Shown here piece by piece: positions 45,289 through 53,885 of a DNA stretch of 64,000 nt. Both the position numbers and the translations under genes were made by a program. The stretch is from Pseudomonas lurida (GTDB taxonomy: Bacteria; Pseudomonadota; Gammaproteobacteria; Pseudomonadales; Pseudomonadaceae): NCBI RefSeq assembly GCF_002563895.1, contig NZ_PDJB01000001.1, forward strand, positions 3,083,501-3,147,500, in the 5' to 3' direction. Numbering within the stretch: position 1 is the first letter of the stretch; every line of letters begins with the position of its first letter. The notes below the pieces were generated by a model, which ran no database searches, had not been told where the DNA came from, and was given only the letters and a program-made list of their open reading frames with translations.

Positions 45289-46599
45289 ATGTCACAGAGC
45301 GCCGCAGCCACACTGGCCACCGATGACGATAAAAACGCCATCTACAAGCGCATTACCCTGCGCCTGATCCCCTTCATTTTCATCTGCTATCTGTTCAACT
45401 ACCTCGACCGGGTGAACGTTGGCTTTGCCAAGTTGCAGATGCTCGATGCGTTGAAATTCAGTGAAACCGTTTACGGCCTCGGTGCCGGGATCTTCTTCAT
45501 CGGCTACGTGCTGTGCGGCGTACCGAGCAACCTGGCGCTGACCAAGTTCGGTCCGCGGCGCTGGATTGCACTGATGATGATCGTCTGGGGCACGCTGTCC
45601 ACCTGCCTGCTGTTCGTCACCACACCGACACACTTCTACACCCTGCGCCTGTTTACCGGTGCCGCCGAAGCCGGCTTTTTCCCCGGTGTGGTGCTGTACC
45701 TCTCGCAGTGGTTCCCGACCTTCCGCCGTGGGCGGATCATGGCGCTGTTCATGTCGGCGATCCCGGTGTCGGGCCTGCTGGGCAGCCCGTTCTCCGGCTG
45801 GATCCTCAACCACTTCGCTGCAGGCCAGGGCGGCCTGGCAGGTTGGCAGTGGATGTTCCTGCTGCAAGGCATTCCGACGGTGGTCCTGGGCGCCCTCGCC
45901 TACTTCCTGCTCAGCGACAGCTTTGCCAACGCCAAATGGCTGAAGCCCCACGAGCGAGCGGTGCTGGAGGCCGACCAGGCGACTGACCTGGCCAACAAGC
46001 CGAAAACCACCACCGATTCGTTGGCTGACGTGTTCAAGAACCCGGCAATCTGGGCATTCGGCCTGATCTATTTCTGCATCCAGAGTGGCGTGTATGCGAT
46101 CAACTTCTGGCTGCCGTCGATCATCAAGAACCTGGGGTTCAGCGATAACCTGGTGATCGGCTGGCTCAGTGCGATCCCGTACTTGCTGGCGGCGGTGTTC
46201 ATGTTGCTGGTAGGTCGCTCCGCGGATTTGCGCAAAGAGCGTCGCTGGCACTTGGTGGTGCCGATGTTGATGGGTGCTGTCGGCCTGGTGATCGCAGTGA
46301 ACTTCGCCACCACCCCGGCTATCGCCATCCTCGGCCTGACCATCGCCTCCATGGGCGCGCTGACCGGCCTGCCGATGTTCTGGCCGGTGCCCACCGCCAT
46401 GCTCAGTGCGGGCGCGGCGGCAGGTGGCCTGGCGTTGATCAACTCCATGGGCCAGATGGCCGGCTTCCTCAGCCCGTATATCGTCGGCTTTGTGAAGGAT
46501 GCCACTGGCACCACGGATGTGGCGCTGTACTTGCTGGCGGCGGTGATTGTCGCCGGTAGCCTGCTGGCATTGCGGATGACGCGCACCCTGAAAGTCTAA
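45289..46599 (+). CDS. MFS transporter, anion:cation symporter (sugar acid/glycerate) type
   Basis: A 436-aa twelve-helix permease. The N-terminus RLIPFIFICYLFNYLDRVNV and GLGAGIFFIGYVLCGVPSN are typical of the anion:cation symporter (phthalate/hexuronate/galactarate) subfamily, as is RLFTGAAEAGFFPGVVLYLS. The central loop and a second six-helix half follow, ending with an SMGQMAGFLSPYIVGFVKD segment. The ATG at 45289 has GAGAG upstream. Divergent placement from the CdaR regulator and proximity to glycerate kinase suggest uptake of glycerate or a sugar diacid; which one is inference. Confidence 0.88.
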   Translation: MSQSAAATLATDDDKNAIYKRITLRLIPFIFICYLFNYLDRVNVGFAKLQMLDALKFSETVYGLGAGIFFIGYVLCGVPSNLALTKFGPRRWIALMMIVWGTLSTCLLFVTTPTHFYTLRLFTGAAEAGFFPGVVLYLSQWFPTFRRGRIMALFMSAIPVSGLLGSPFSGWILNHFAAGQGGLAGWQWMFLLQGIPTVVLGALAYFLLSDSFANAKWLKPHERAVLEADQATDLANKPKTTTDSLADVFKNPAIWAFGLIYFCIQSGVYAINFWLPSIIKNLGFSDNLVIGWLSAIPYLLAAVFMLLVGRSADLRKERRWHLVVPMLMGAVGLVIAVNFATTPAIAILGLTIASMGALTGLPMFWPVPTAMLSAGAAAGGLALINSMGQMAGFLSPYIVGFVKDATGTTDVALYLLAAVIVAGSLLALRMTRTLKV

Positions 46600-46607
46600 C
46601 GCCGCCG

Positions 46608-46635
46608 AATGTGCGGGCAAGCCCGCCCGCACATT
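46608..46635. terminator. Bidirectional hairpin between convergent genes
   Basis: Perfect 11-base arms (AATGTGCGGGC and its complement) flank a short loop between the MFS and SDR stop codons. Only a weak T-rich tail follows on +, so it may equally be a REP-derived palindrome. Confidence 0.6.
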
Positions 46636-46648
46636 GTTTGTTCGGTGT

Positions 46649-47353
46649 CTACAACAGGCCGCCGCCGTCGATATCGATCACGGCACCCGTCATGAAGCCG
46701 TTCTCCATGGCCAACACATACCCCGCCGCCACTTCGTCCGCCTGCCCCACTCGCCCGACCGGCAATGCCCCACCGGCCTTGGCAAACATCGCCAGGCGCT
46801 GCTCTTCAGCCAAGCCTGCATACGCCGGCGTATCGATCACGCCAGGGCTGATCACGTTGACCCGGCGCGGGGCCAGCTCCTTTGCCAGCTGCTTGCCCAA
46901 TGCTTCGGTCGCGGCGTTGATGCCGGTCTTGATGAACTGGCCCGACGCCAATTTGCGTCCCAATTGCCCTGAGGTCAGGCTGATGCTGGCGTGTTCGTCG
47001 AGATATGGCAGCGCCCGTTGAATCGCCCGCAACGCGCCCCAAAGCTTCACATCGAAGTTTTCCTGGGCCTCGGTCAGGTCGGTTTCAACCAGGGTCTTGG
47101 CACGTACGCTGGGGCCTGAGGTGTAGACCAGGTGATCAAAGCGCCCGACGCTTTCGAACAGACGTTGCAAGGACGTCGCATCGGTGACATCCACCGGCTC
47201 GCTGCGCACGCCGTTTTCCACGCCGCTGACCAAGCGCCGTCCCGCCATCACCACGTGCGCACCTCGCGCAGCAGCGGCCTTGGCCACGGCCGCGCCGATT
47301 CCGCTGCTGCCGCCGATCACGATGACCGTTTTGCCGTTGAGAGAAGAAGTCAT
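46649..47353 (-). CDS. SDR-family oxidoreductase with altered active site
   Basis: A 234-aa Rossmann protein. The cofactor motif VIGGSSGIGAAVAKAAA and an ending MTGAVIDIDGGGLL are classical SDR features, and MAGRR after beta-2 hints at NADP preference. The usual catalytic Tyr-x-x-x-Lys is not found: at that position the sequence is QFIKTGINAATEAL, with Lys142 and Asn146 in place of Tyr and Lys, while the Ser region ISLTSG is kept. It may be non-catalytic or use a different mechanism. It is divergent from a LysR regulator across 100 bases, which probably controls it. Confidence 0.82.
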   Translation of the reverse strand: MTSSLNGKTVIVIGGSSGIGAAVAKAAAARGAHVVMAGRRLVSGVENGVRSEPVDVTDATSLQRLFESVGRFDHLVYTSGPSVRAKTLVETDLTEAQENFDVKLWGALRAIQRALPYLDEHASISLTSGQLGRKLASGQFIKTGINAATEALGKQLAKELAPRRVNVISPGVIDTPAYAGLAEEQRLAMFAKAGGALPVGRVGQADEVAAGYVLAMENGFMTGAVIDIDGGGLL

Positions 47354-47453
47354 GGGGAGATTCCTGATGAAGAAAGTGAGCGTTCATCTTTACAGCTTGG
47401 TAATCGACGAAAAATCCCGGTAAAACGACAAGATCTTTAAAGGATTTTTACAA

Positions 47454-48356
47454 ATGAGCTCGACCCTTGATCTTGAAGTGTTCGTGCGTACCGCCGACAC
47501 CGGCAGTTTGTCTGCCGCTGCACGCGGGCTGGGCTTGACCCCGGCCGCCGCCAGCATCGCGCTCAAGCGCCTGGAAACCCGCCTGGGTATTCGCCTGCTG
47601 GCACGCTCGACCCGCAGCATGCGGCTGACTGAAGAAGGCCGGCGCTACCTCGAGAGCGTGCGCGTCGCATTGGAAGCGCTGTCCGAGGGCGAACAGGCGA
47701 TCAAGCAGCAAGGCCAGAGCCTCAGCGGTTTGCTGCAACTGGCGGCGCCCTCGGATTTCGGGCGCAATGTGCTGCTGGGCTGGCTGGATGAGTTCAAACT
47801 CGAACATCCCACTATCCGCCTGCAATTGCTGCTCAACGACAGCAATGCCGACCTGTTTCGCGACACCGTCGACATCGCCCTGCGGTTTGGCGTGCCCAGG
47901 GATTCCAGCCTGGTGGCACTGCCGGTGGTGCCCGATCACCACCGCATCCCCTGTGCCAGCCCGGATTACCTGGCGCGCCATGGGACCCCCCTCACGCCGG
48001 CTGACCTGGCGCAGCACAACACCCTGCGCTACATGCGCCAGGGCCGCGCGAACAACACGTGGTACTTCCGCCAGGGCGCGGTGCTGCAGGAGGTCGAGGT
48101 GTCGGGCGACTACCTGAGCGATGACGGTGAAATCGTACGGCGCTGGGCCTTGGCCGGTCACGGCATCGCCTACAAGGCCAATCTGGATATTGCCCAGGAC
48201 ATCAAGGCTGGTCGCCTGGTGCCTTTGCTGCCGGATTGGCAGGGTGAGCCGACGCCGTTCAACCTGATGTGCCCCCACCGCCTGCAAGTATCGGAACGGG
48301 TGAAGGTGCTGCATCGCTTTCTACAGGCGCGTTGCAAGACACTGCTGAGCACATGA
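47454..48356 (+). CDS. LysR-family transcriptional regulator
   Basis: A 300-aa LTTR. The N-terminal winged helix (LEVFVRTADTGSLSAAARGL, then AAASIALKRLETRLGIRLLA and RSTRSMRLTEEGRRYLE) is of the CrgA-like subgroup. The substrate-binding domain starts at LSGLLQLAAPSDFGRNVLL. The ATG at 47454 is close to an AGGA-type site. The 100-base gap to the divergent SDR gene probably contains the shared operator, the standard LTTR layout. The effector is unknown. Confidence 0.9.
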   Translation: MSSTLDLEVFVRTADTGSLSAAARGLGLTPAAASIALKRLETRLGIRLLARSTRSMRLTEEGRRYLESVRVALEALSEGEQAIKQQGQSLSGLLQLAAPSDFGRNVLLGWLDEFKLEHPTIRLQLLLNDSNADLFRDTVDIALRFGVPRDSSLVALPVVPDHHRIPCASPDYLARHGTPLTPADLAQHNTLRYMRQGRANNTWYFRQGAVLQEVEVSGDYLSDDGEIVRRWALAGHGIAYKANLDIAQDIKAGRLVPLLPDWQGEPTPFNLMCPHRLQVSERVKVLHRFLQARCKTLLST

Positions 48357-48436
48357 AGAAACGCGCGCAGGGCTTGTCCCAGAGCCTCTGAGTCTGGTAT
48401 TGCATGGGCACGTTTCCCTGCCTTGAGGAGTTATCC

Positions 48437-49447
48437 ATGATCTACCGCACATTGGGCCAGTCCGGGTTGAAGGTCAGCGCCTTGACCCTGGGCACCATGA
48501 TGTTTGGCGAACAGACCAACACCGAGGACTCGCTGCGCATCATCGACAAGGCCTGGGACCAGGGGATCAATTTCATCGACACCGCCGACGTTTATACCGG
48601 TGGGCGCTCCGAGGAAATCGTTGGCGAGGCGATTGCGCGCCATCGCGAGGACTGGGTAGTCGCGTCCAAGGTGGCGATAGGCCCTACCGATGGCCTGCCC
48701 AACCGCAGTGGCTTGAGCCGCAAGCGCATTTTCAATGCCTTGGAAGCCAGCCTCAGCCGCCTCGACACCGACTACCTCGATATTTACTACCTGCACCGCG
48801 AAGACCACGACACACCGCTGGAAGTCACGGTATCGGCGATCGGCGACCTGATTCGCCAAGGCAAGATCCGTTACTGGGGCCTGTCCAACTATCGCGGCTG
48901 GCGCATTGCCGAAGTGATTCGCGTGGCCGAACGCCTGGGCGTCGACAAGCCGGTGATCAGCCAGCCGCTGTACAACATCGTCAACCGCCAGGCCGAGGTC
49001 GAGCAGATTACCGCTGCGGCTGCCTACGGCCTGGGGGTGGTGCCCTACAGCCCGCTGGCGCGTGGCGTGCTCAGTGGTAAATACGCTCCGGACGTCACCC
49101 CTGAGGCCGGCAGCCGCGCGGCGCGCCAGGACAAACGTATCCTGGAAACCGAATGGCGCGTGGAGTCCCTGCGCATCGCCCAGCAGATTCAGCAGTACAC
49201 CCAAGGCCGTGGCGTGGGCATCGTGGAGTTTGCGATTGCCTGGGTACTGAACAACTCGGCGGTGAGTTCGGCGATTGTCGGGCCGCGCACCGAGGCGCAA
49301 TGGGATGCCTACATCGGCGCATTGGACGTGAAGATCACGACGCAGGATGAGGCGTTCATTGACTCGCTCGTGACACCGGGGCATTCGTCGACGCCAGGGT
49401 TCAATGATGTGGGCCACTTTGTATCCGGTCGCGTAGCGCGCACCTGA
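48437..49447 (+). CDS. Aldo/keto reductase
   Basis: A 336-aa AKR barrel enzyme reducing aldehydes with NADPH. Motifs are YRTLGQSGLKVSALTLGTMM, NFIDTADVYTGGRSEEIVGE (catalytic Asp and Tyr), DWVVASKVAIGPTDG (catalytic Lys) and YLDIYYLHREDHDTPLE (catalytic His). The C-terminal cofactor segment SSAIVGPRTEAQWDAYIGAL is present. The ATG at 48437 has GAGGAG upstream, making the longer frame from 48404 unnecessary. It resembles the YajO/Tas group. It follows the LysR gene on the same strand and is closed by its own terminator. Confidence 0.9.
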   Translation: MIYRTLGQSGLKVSALTLGTMMFGEQTNTEDSLRIIDKAWDQGINFIDTADVYTGGRSEEIVGEAIARHREDWVVASKVAIGPTDGLPNRSGLSRKRIFNALEASLSRLDTDYLDIYYLHREDHDTPLEVTVSAIGDLIRQGKIRYWGLSNYRGWRIAEVIRVAERLGVDKPVISQPLYNIVNRQAEVEQITAAAAYGLGVVPYSPLARGVLSGKYAPDVTPEAGSRAARQDKRILETEWRVESLRIAQQIQQYTQGRGVGIVEFAIAWVLNNSAVSSAIVGPRTEAQWDAYIGALDVKITTQDEAFIDSLVTPGHSSTPGFNDVGHFVSGRVART

Positions 49448-49467
49448 GCCAGGAAACCTGGCTTTTT
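49447..49467 (+). terminator. Rho-independent terminator after the aldo/keto reductase
   Basis: A seven-base perfect stem (AGCCAGG / CCTGGCT) with a three-base loop, followed by a short T run, begins at the stop codon itself. Confidence 0.8.
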
Positions 49468-49485
49468 GCGCTGGCAAAACCCAGT

Positions 49486-49532
49486 GTGGCGAGCGGGCTT
49501 GCCCCGCTCACCACAACACGCCCGCTCGCCAC
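49486..49532. repeat. REP-type palindromic element
   Basis: Arms of 13 bases (GTGGCGAGCGGGC and its complement, 49486-49498 and 49520-49532) flank a loop that itself contains GCGGGCTTGCCCCGC. The GTGGCGAGCGGGCTTGCCC core is the common Pseudomonas fluorescens-group REP consensus as I know it. Confidence 0.7.
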
Positions 49533-49673
49533 AGGGTTTGAACCAAACACCTGCGCGTAAAACTTTTTTGCGTCAAACGCCCCAAAACAGCGCAACCCTC
49601 TCTCGCCAAAAGCACCATAATCCCCTGCTGAAATCCCCCCTCTTTTGTATCAATGGTTTTTCGCGAGGACAGT

Positions 49674-50555
49674 GTGTCTAAAGGTGTTGTGTTATCGGTC
49701 TTGGCCTCGGTGCTGTTTGCCGTGATGTATTACTTCACATCATTGCTCACTCCATTGAGCGGCCTGGAGATTTTCGGCTGGCGCATGTTGCTCACTGTGC
49801 CGTGCATGACGGTCTTCATGATCGTCAGCGGCGAATGGCGGCGCGTGTGGGAGCTGGTACGCATGCTGGCGGGCAGTCCGCGCCTGATTGCGGGTGTGCT
49901 GCTCTCTTCTGCCTTGCTCGGCGTGCAGCTGTGGCTGTTCATGTGGGCGCCGCTGAACGGGCGCAGTCTGGATGTGTCGGTCGGTTACTTCCTGTTGCCA
50001 CTGACCATGGTGCTGACGGGGCGCCTGGTATGGGGCGAGCAGCTGTCCTACTTGCAACGAATCGCAGTATTTCTTGCAGCCCTTGGGGTGGTCAACGAGC
50101 TGTATCAGGCTGGCGGTTTCTCCTGGGCAACGCTGGTGGTGATCATCGGCTACCCGGTCTATTTCATCGTGCGCAAATACCTCAAGACCGACCACCTGGG
50201 CGGTCTCTGGCTGGACATGGCGCTGATGCTGCCGGTGGCCTGGTGGTTCGTGCAGAGCGGTGAGCAAGGCTTTGCGGTCATGGAGGCCCACCCGAAGCTG
50301 TACGCGTTGATCCCCATGCTGGGCTTGATCAGCGCGTCGGCGCTGGTGAGCTACATCATCGCCAGTCGGTTGCTCGCGTTCAGCCTGTTCGGACTGCTCA
50401 GCTACGTCGAGCCTGTGCTGTTGCTAGGCGTGGCATTGATCCTGGGCGAGGGGATCAAGGGCGGCGAATGGCTGACCTACATCCCGATCTGGCTGGCGGT
50501 GATGGTGCTGGTGTTTGAAGGATTCAAGCATTTGGTGCGCCAGCGCAAGGCCTGA
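49674..50555 (+). CDS. rarD: RarD-like EamA transporter
   Basis: A 293-aa membrane protein with ten helices in two EamA repeats. The N-terminus SKGVVLSVLASVLFAVMYYF and LSGLEIFGWRMLLTVP match RarD ('chloramphenicol-sensitive protein') proteins. I prefer GTG at 49674 (GAGG five bases upstream; gives the standard SKGVV start) over ATG 49653. Substrate is unknown; the family is grouped with drug/metabolite exporters. It is monocistronic, closed by a strong hairpin shared with the convergent hpd gene. Confidence 0.85.
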   Translation: MSKGVVLSVLASVLFAVMYYFTSLLTPLSGLEIFGWRMLLTVPCMTVFMIVSGEWRRVWELVRMLAGSPRLIAGVLLSSALLGVQLWLFMWAPLNGRSLDVSVGYFLLPLTMVLTGRLVWGEQLSYLQRIAVFLAALGVVNELYQAGGFSWATLVVIIGYPVYFIVRKYLKTDHLGGLWLDMALMLPVAWWFVQSGEQGFAVMEAHPKLYALIPMLGLISASALVSYIIASRLLAFSLFGLLSYVEPVLLLGVALILGEGIKGGEWLTYIPIWLAVMVLVFEGFKHLVRQRKA

Positions 50556-50570
50556 TGCGCAGGCAATAAA

Positions 50571-50608
50571 AAGCCCGGCCGGGACATCCCTCGGCCGGGC
50601 TTTTTTTT
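50571..50608. terminator. Bidirectional Rho-independent terminator between rarD and hpd
   Basis: An 11-base GC-rich perfect stem (AAGCCCGGCCG and its complement) is flanked by A and T runs on both sides, so it can serve both convergent genes. Confidence 0.9.
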
Positions 50609-50610
50609 AC

Positions 50611-51687
50611 TTACTCGGCGGTCAACACACCACGACGCACCTGGTCGCGCTCGATGGACTCGAACAGCGCCTTGAAGTTGCCCTCGCCGAACCCATCATC
50701 GCCCTTGCGCTGGATGAATTCGAAGAACACCGGGCCCATCAGGGTTTCCGAGAAGATCTGCAGCAGCAGGCGCTTGTCGCCTTCGATGGAAGAACCGTCC
50801 AGCAGGATACCGCGTGCCTGCAACTGATCCACCGGCTCGCCGTGGTTTGGCAGGCGGCCTTCGAGCATTTCGTAGTAGGTGTCGGGCGGCGCGGTCATGA
50901 AGCGCATGCCGATGTTCTTCAACGCGTCCCAGGTCTTGACCAGGTCGTCGGTGAGGAAAGCCACGTGCTGGATGCCCTCGCCGTTGAACTGCATCAGGAA
51001 CTCTTCGATCTGCCCGGCACCCTTGGACGACTCTTCGTTCAACGGGATGCGGATCATGCCATCCGGTGCACTCATGGCCTTGGAGGTCAGGCCGGTGTAC
51101 TCGCCCTTGATATCGAAGTAGCGCGCTTCGCGGAAGTTGAACAGTTTCTCGTAGAAGCTGGCCCAGTAGGCCATGCGGCCGCGATAGACGTTGTGGGTCA
51201 GGTGGTCGATGACCTTCAGGCCTGCGCCCTGCGGGTGGCGTTCTACGCCGTCGAGGTACACGAAGTCGATGTCGTAGATAGAGCTGCCTTCGCCAAAACG
51301 GTCGATGAGGTACAGCGGCGCACCGCCGATGCCCTTGATCGCCGGCAGGTTCAGTTCCATCGGGCCGGTTTCGATGTGGATCGGCTGCGCGCCCAGCTCC
51401 AGGGCACGGTTGTAGGCTTTTTGCGAGTCCTTGACGCGGAACGCCATGCCGCACACCGAGGGGCCGTGTTCGGCCGCAAAGTAGGAGGCGATGCTGTTGG
51501 GTTCGTTGTTGAGGATCAGGTTGATCTCGCCCTGGCGGTACAGGTGCACGTTCTTGGAACGGTGGGTCGCGACCTTGGTAAAGCCCATGATCTCGAAGAT
51601 CGGCTCCAGGGTGCCCGGCGTCGGCGACGCGAACTCGATGAATTCAAAGCCCATCAGGCCCATTGGGTTTTCGTATAGATCTGCCAT
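50611..51687 (-). CDS. hpd: 4-hydroxyphenylpyruvate dioxygenase
   Basis: A 358-aa Fe(II) dioxygenase converting 4-hydroxyphenylpyruvate to homogentisate in tyrosine catabolism. The three metal ligands are visible as His162 (VIDHLTHNV), His241 (GIQHVAFL) and Glu323 ([10 protein letters not shown]), at the spacing known from the P. fluorescens enzyme. The C-terminal gating helix [16 protein letters not shown] is present. The ATG at 51687 ([10 protein letters not shown]) has GAGG upstream; the frame is open to 51726. The 245 bases upstream hold its promoter and nothing else that I can identify. No other homogentisate genes are near. Confidence 0.96.
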   Translation of the reverse strand: MADLYENPMGLMGFEFIEFASPTPGTLEPIFEIMGFTKVATHRSKNVHLYRQGEINLILNNEPNSIASYFAAEHGPSVCGMAFRVKDSQKAYNRALELGAQPIHIETGPMELNLPAIKGIGGAPLYLIDRFGEGSSIYDIDFVYLDGVERHPQGAGLKVIDHLTHNVYRGRMAYWASFYEKLFNFREARYFDIKGEYTGLTSKAMSAPDGMIRIPLNEESSKGAGQIEEFLMQFNGEGIQHVAFLTDDLVKTWDALKNIGMRFMTAPPDTYYEMLEGRLPNHGEPVDQLQARGILLDGSSIEGDKRLLLQIFSETLMGPVFFEFIQRKGDDGFGEGNFKALFESIERDQVRRGVLTAE

Positions 51688-51932
51688 GATTTGGCGCCTC
51701 ATCATTCTTGTGTTTGAAGGTTTCAATTGCCAGCAAGGATGAGGAGCACGGGCGGCGCACAGGAGAGGCCTCGCACGCTGCGGGCGAGGAAGTCACCAAA
51801 GATGAGGGGGGAGCCGAGTAGCTTCATGGTTACATCAGTCTCTGACGGCTTAGGCTTGCGTGAGCGCAAGTCCATATTCTTGTATGCGTAAATCGATTCT
51901 ACACAGCGTAACAGTGTTTGTCCGTACTCTTA

Positions 51933-52913
51933 TCAAATCCCCATTGCCCTGCCCCGTGCAAGGGGTTTGTTGCACAGGTAGATGCCCAGCAGGATCACCC
52001 CGCCGCCCACCAGCATCGGTAGGGTCAACTGTTCGTCGAGCAGCAGTGCGCCACAGATCACCGCCGTGAGTGGATTAAGCGCGATAAACACCCCGGAGCG
52101 CGTCGCCCCGATACGCCGGATGCCATCGTAATAGCCGATATAGGCGAGTGCCGAGCCCAGCACGCCCAGGTACGCCAGGCTCAGCACCTGCGGTAAATGC
52201 AGGCTGCCAATGGCCTCAGACGTCATTCGCCCCAGGACCAGTGTGGTGAGGATGAGCATCAGGGTACCCAGCAGTATCGACCAGGTGACCGTCTGCAACG
52301 GGCCGAGGCTCTGATTCAGCCCACGGGAACACAGCGAGTAGACGCCCCACCCCACGACGCACCCGAAGATCAACAGATCTCCACGCCAGGTCTGGGTTGC
52401 TGGGTTCAGCACCTGCGGGTTACGACTGACAATCACCACGGCGGCGCCGGCCAGGCAAAAGGCGATACCGATCACCTTGATGGCACCCAGGCGCTCCTTG
52501 AACAACCACCAGGAGGCCAGCCCGATCACCGCCGGGTTCAACGCCACGATCAATGAGGCCCGCGACGCGTTGATGAACTGCAACCCATAGAAAAAACACA
52601 GGTTGTAGAAAAAGATGCCAAAGAAACCCAGTATCGCCAGTTGCCCCATCTGTCGAAGACTGGGGCGGGACAAGGCAATACGGGCGCACCCCATGAATGC
52701 CAGCAGGGCCAGGCTCGCCAGTACGAACCGCAGGCTTGCCGCCAGCAAGGGGTCGAGTGCACCGGTCAAATAGCGACCGGCCACGAAGGTGCCGCCCCAG
52801 ATCATGGTGACGGCGGCCAACTTCACATAAATGATGCGATCCGAGGGTGAATGCACGGGCTGAGGCTCTAATGGCTTGAGGACCCCTGCATTCTTCTGGT
52901 AATTCGGTGTCAT
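51933..52913 (-). CDS. DMT-superfamily (EamA) exporter
   Basis: A 326-aa protein with ten hydrophobic helices in two EamA units. The first helix has TMIWGGTFVAGRYLTGALDP and the second unit LLIFGCVVGWGVYSLCSRGL. Such proteins export amino acids or metabolites. The N-terminal 30 residues are polar and unusually long; the true start may lie further downstream. Only 20 bases separate it from a divergent LysR gene, which is the likely regulator. Confidence 0.86.
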   Translation of the reverse strand: MTPNYQKNAGVLKPLEPQPVHSPSDRIIYVKLAAVTMIWGGTFVAGRYLTGALDPLLAASLRFVLASLALLAFMGCARIALSRPSLRQMGQLAILGFFGIFFYNLCFFYGLQFINASRASLIVALNPAVIGLASWWLFKERLGAIKVIGIAFCLAGAAVVIVSRNPQVLNPATQTWRGDLLIFGCVVGWGVYSLCSRGLNQSLGPLQTVTWSILLGTLMLILTTLVLGRMTSEAIGSLHLPQVLSLAYLGVLGSALAYIGYYDGIRRIGATRSGVFIALNPLTAVICGALLLDEQLTLPMLVGGGVILLGIYLCNKPLARGRAMGI

Positions 52914-52919
52914 CGTAAA

Positions 52920-52935
52920 ATGAGTAATTGCTCAT
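52920..52935. promoter_or_regulatory. Near-palindromic candidate LysR operator in a 20-base divergent gap
   Basis: TGAGTAATTGCTCA is a 14-base near-perfect palindrome (two mismatches). It fits the T-N11-A LysR-box form and lies in the only space between the exporter and LysR start codons, overlapping the LysR ATG. Confidence 0.45.
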
Positions 52936-53803
52936 GACCCTGACCCAACTCGAAATTTTCTCGCTGGTTGCCGAACTGCAGGGTTTTACCAGTGCAGCTC
53001 ACCGCCTTGGTATCAGCCAGTCGGCGGTGTCCCACGCGATCAAAGGCCTGGAACAGGAACTGGGAGTGGCGTTGTTCAGGCGCCACCAGGCCCACGTGGA
53101 GCTTAGCGATATTGGCACGCAGCTACTGGGGCGCGCACGAGCGATGCTGGGGCTGGCCAATACCCTGCAACAGGAAGCGGCGGACGCGCGCGGCATGAAA
53201 CGCGGGACCCTGCGAATCGGCTCATTCGGCCCGACCGCCTCGACCTACCTGCTGCCGAAGATCCTCAGCTGTTTTCGCCTCGAATACCCTGGCATCGAAG
53301 TGCATGTGGACGAGGGGCCCGACAGGCAAGTGATCCATTGGCTTGACGAGCGCCGGATTGATATTGGTTTTGTGGTGCTGGAGCAGGAGCGCTTCGATAC
53401 CTTCGCGGTGTTCGAGGATCAGATGGTGGCGCTGCTGCCGGCCGATCACAGGCTGGCAACCTGCGAACACGTGAGCCTCAAGGATCTGTGCAGCGACCCT
53501 TTCGCGCTGACGGAGGCCGGCTCCGCTGAACTGGTGGTACGCCTGTTCAATGAGGCGCGGCTGACCCCGAATGTGCGTTATCGCTGCTCGCAATTGCTGA
53601 GTACCCTGGAAACCGTAAGCCGCGGGGATGCAGTAAGCGTAGTGGCGCAGGCATCGTTGCCTGCTGGGCGCGATTCGCGCTACGTGCAGCGCGCGCTGGC
53701 ACCCCGCGTGTCGCGCCGGGTTGGCCTGGCGGTTCTGGATCGGCGCCAGTCTTCGCCAGCGGCGCTCGCGTTTATACGTATCGCCCAAGGACTGGAACTG
53801 TAG
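52934..53803 (+). CDS. LysR-family transcriptional regulator
   Basis: A 289-aa LTTR. The DNA-binding domain reads LTQLEIFSLVAELQGFTSAA, then GISQSAVSHAIKGLEQELG. The effector domain begins at RGTLRIGSFGPTASTYLLP, of the CysL/YwfK-like type. ATG 52934 follows a TTG two codons earlier; the ATG is preferred. The gap to the divergent exporter gene is only 20 bases, so each promoter must overlap the other gene. It probably controls the exporter; the effector is unknown. Confidence 0.88.
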   Translation: MTLTQLEIFSLVAELQGFTSAAHRLGISQSAVSHAIKGLEQELGVALFRRHQAHVELSDIGTQLLGRARAMLGLANTLQQEAADARGMKRGTLRIGSFGPTASTYLLPKILSCFRLEYPGIEVHVDEGPDRQVIHWLDERRIDIGFVVLEQERFDTFAVFEDQMVALLPADHRLATCEHVSLKDLCSDPFALTEAGSAELVVRLFNEARLTPNVRYRCSQLLSTLETVSRGDAVSVVAQASLPAGRDSRYVQRALAPRVSRRVGLAVLDRRQSSPAALAFIRIAQGLEL

Positions 53804-53885
53804 CAACTCGACACTCGCCGAGCTTATTCTGGCCCAGCCATCTATTATCGATTGAATCTGATTCCTGCAGCAGGCCGTTCCCTTC

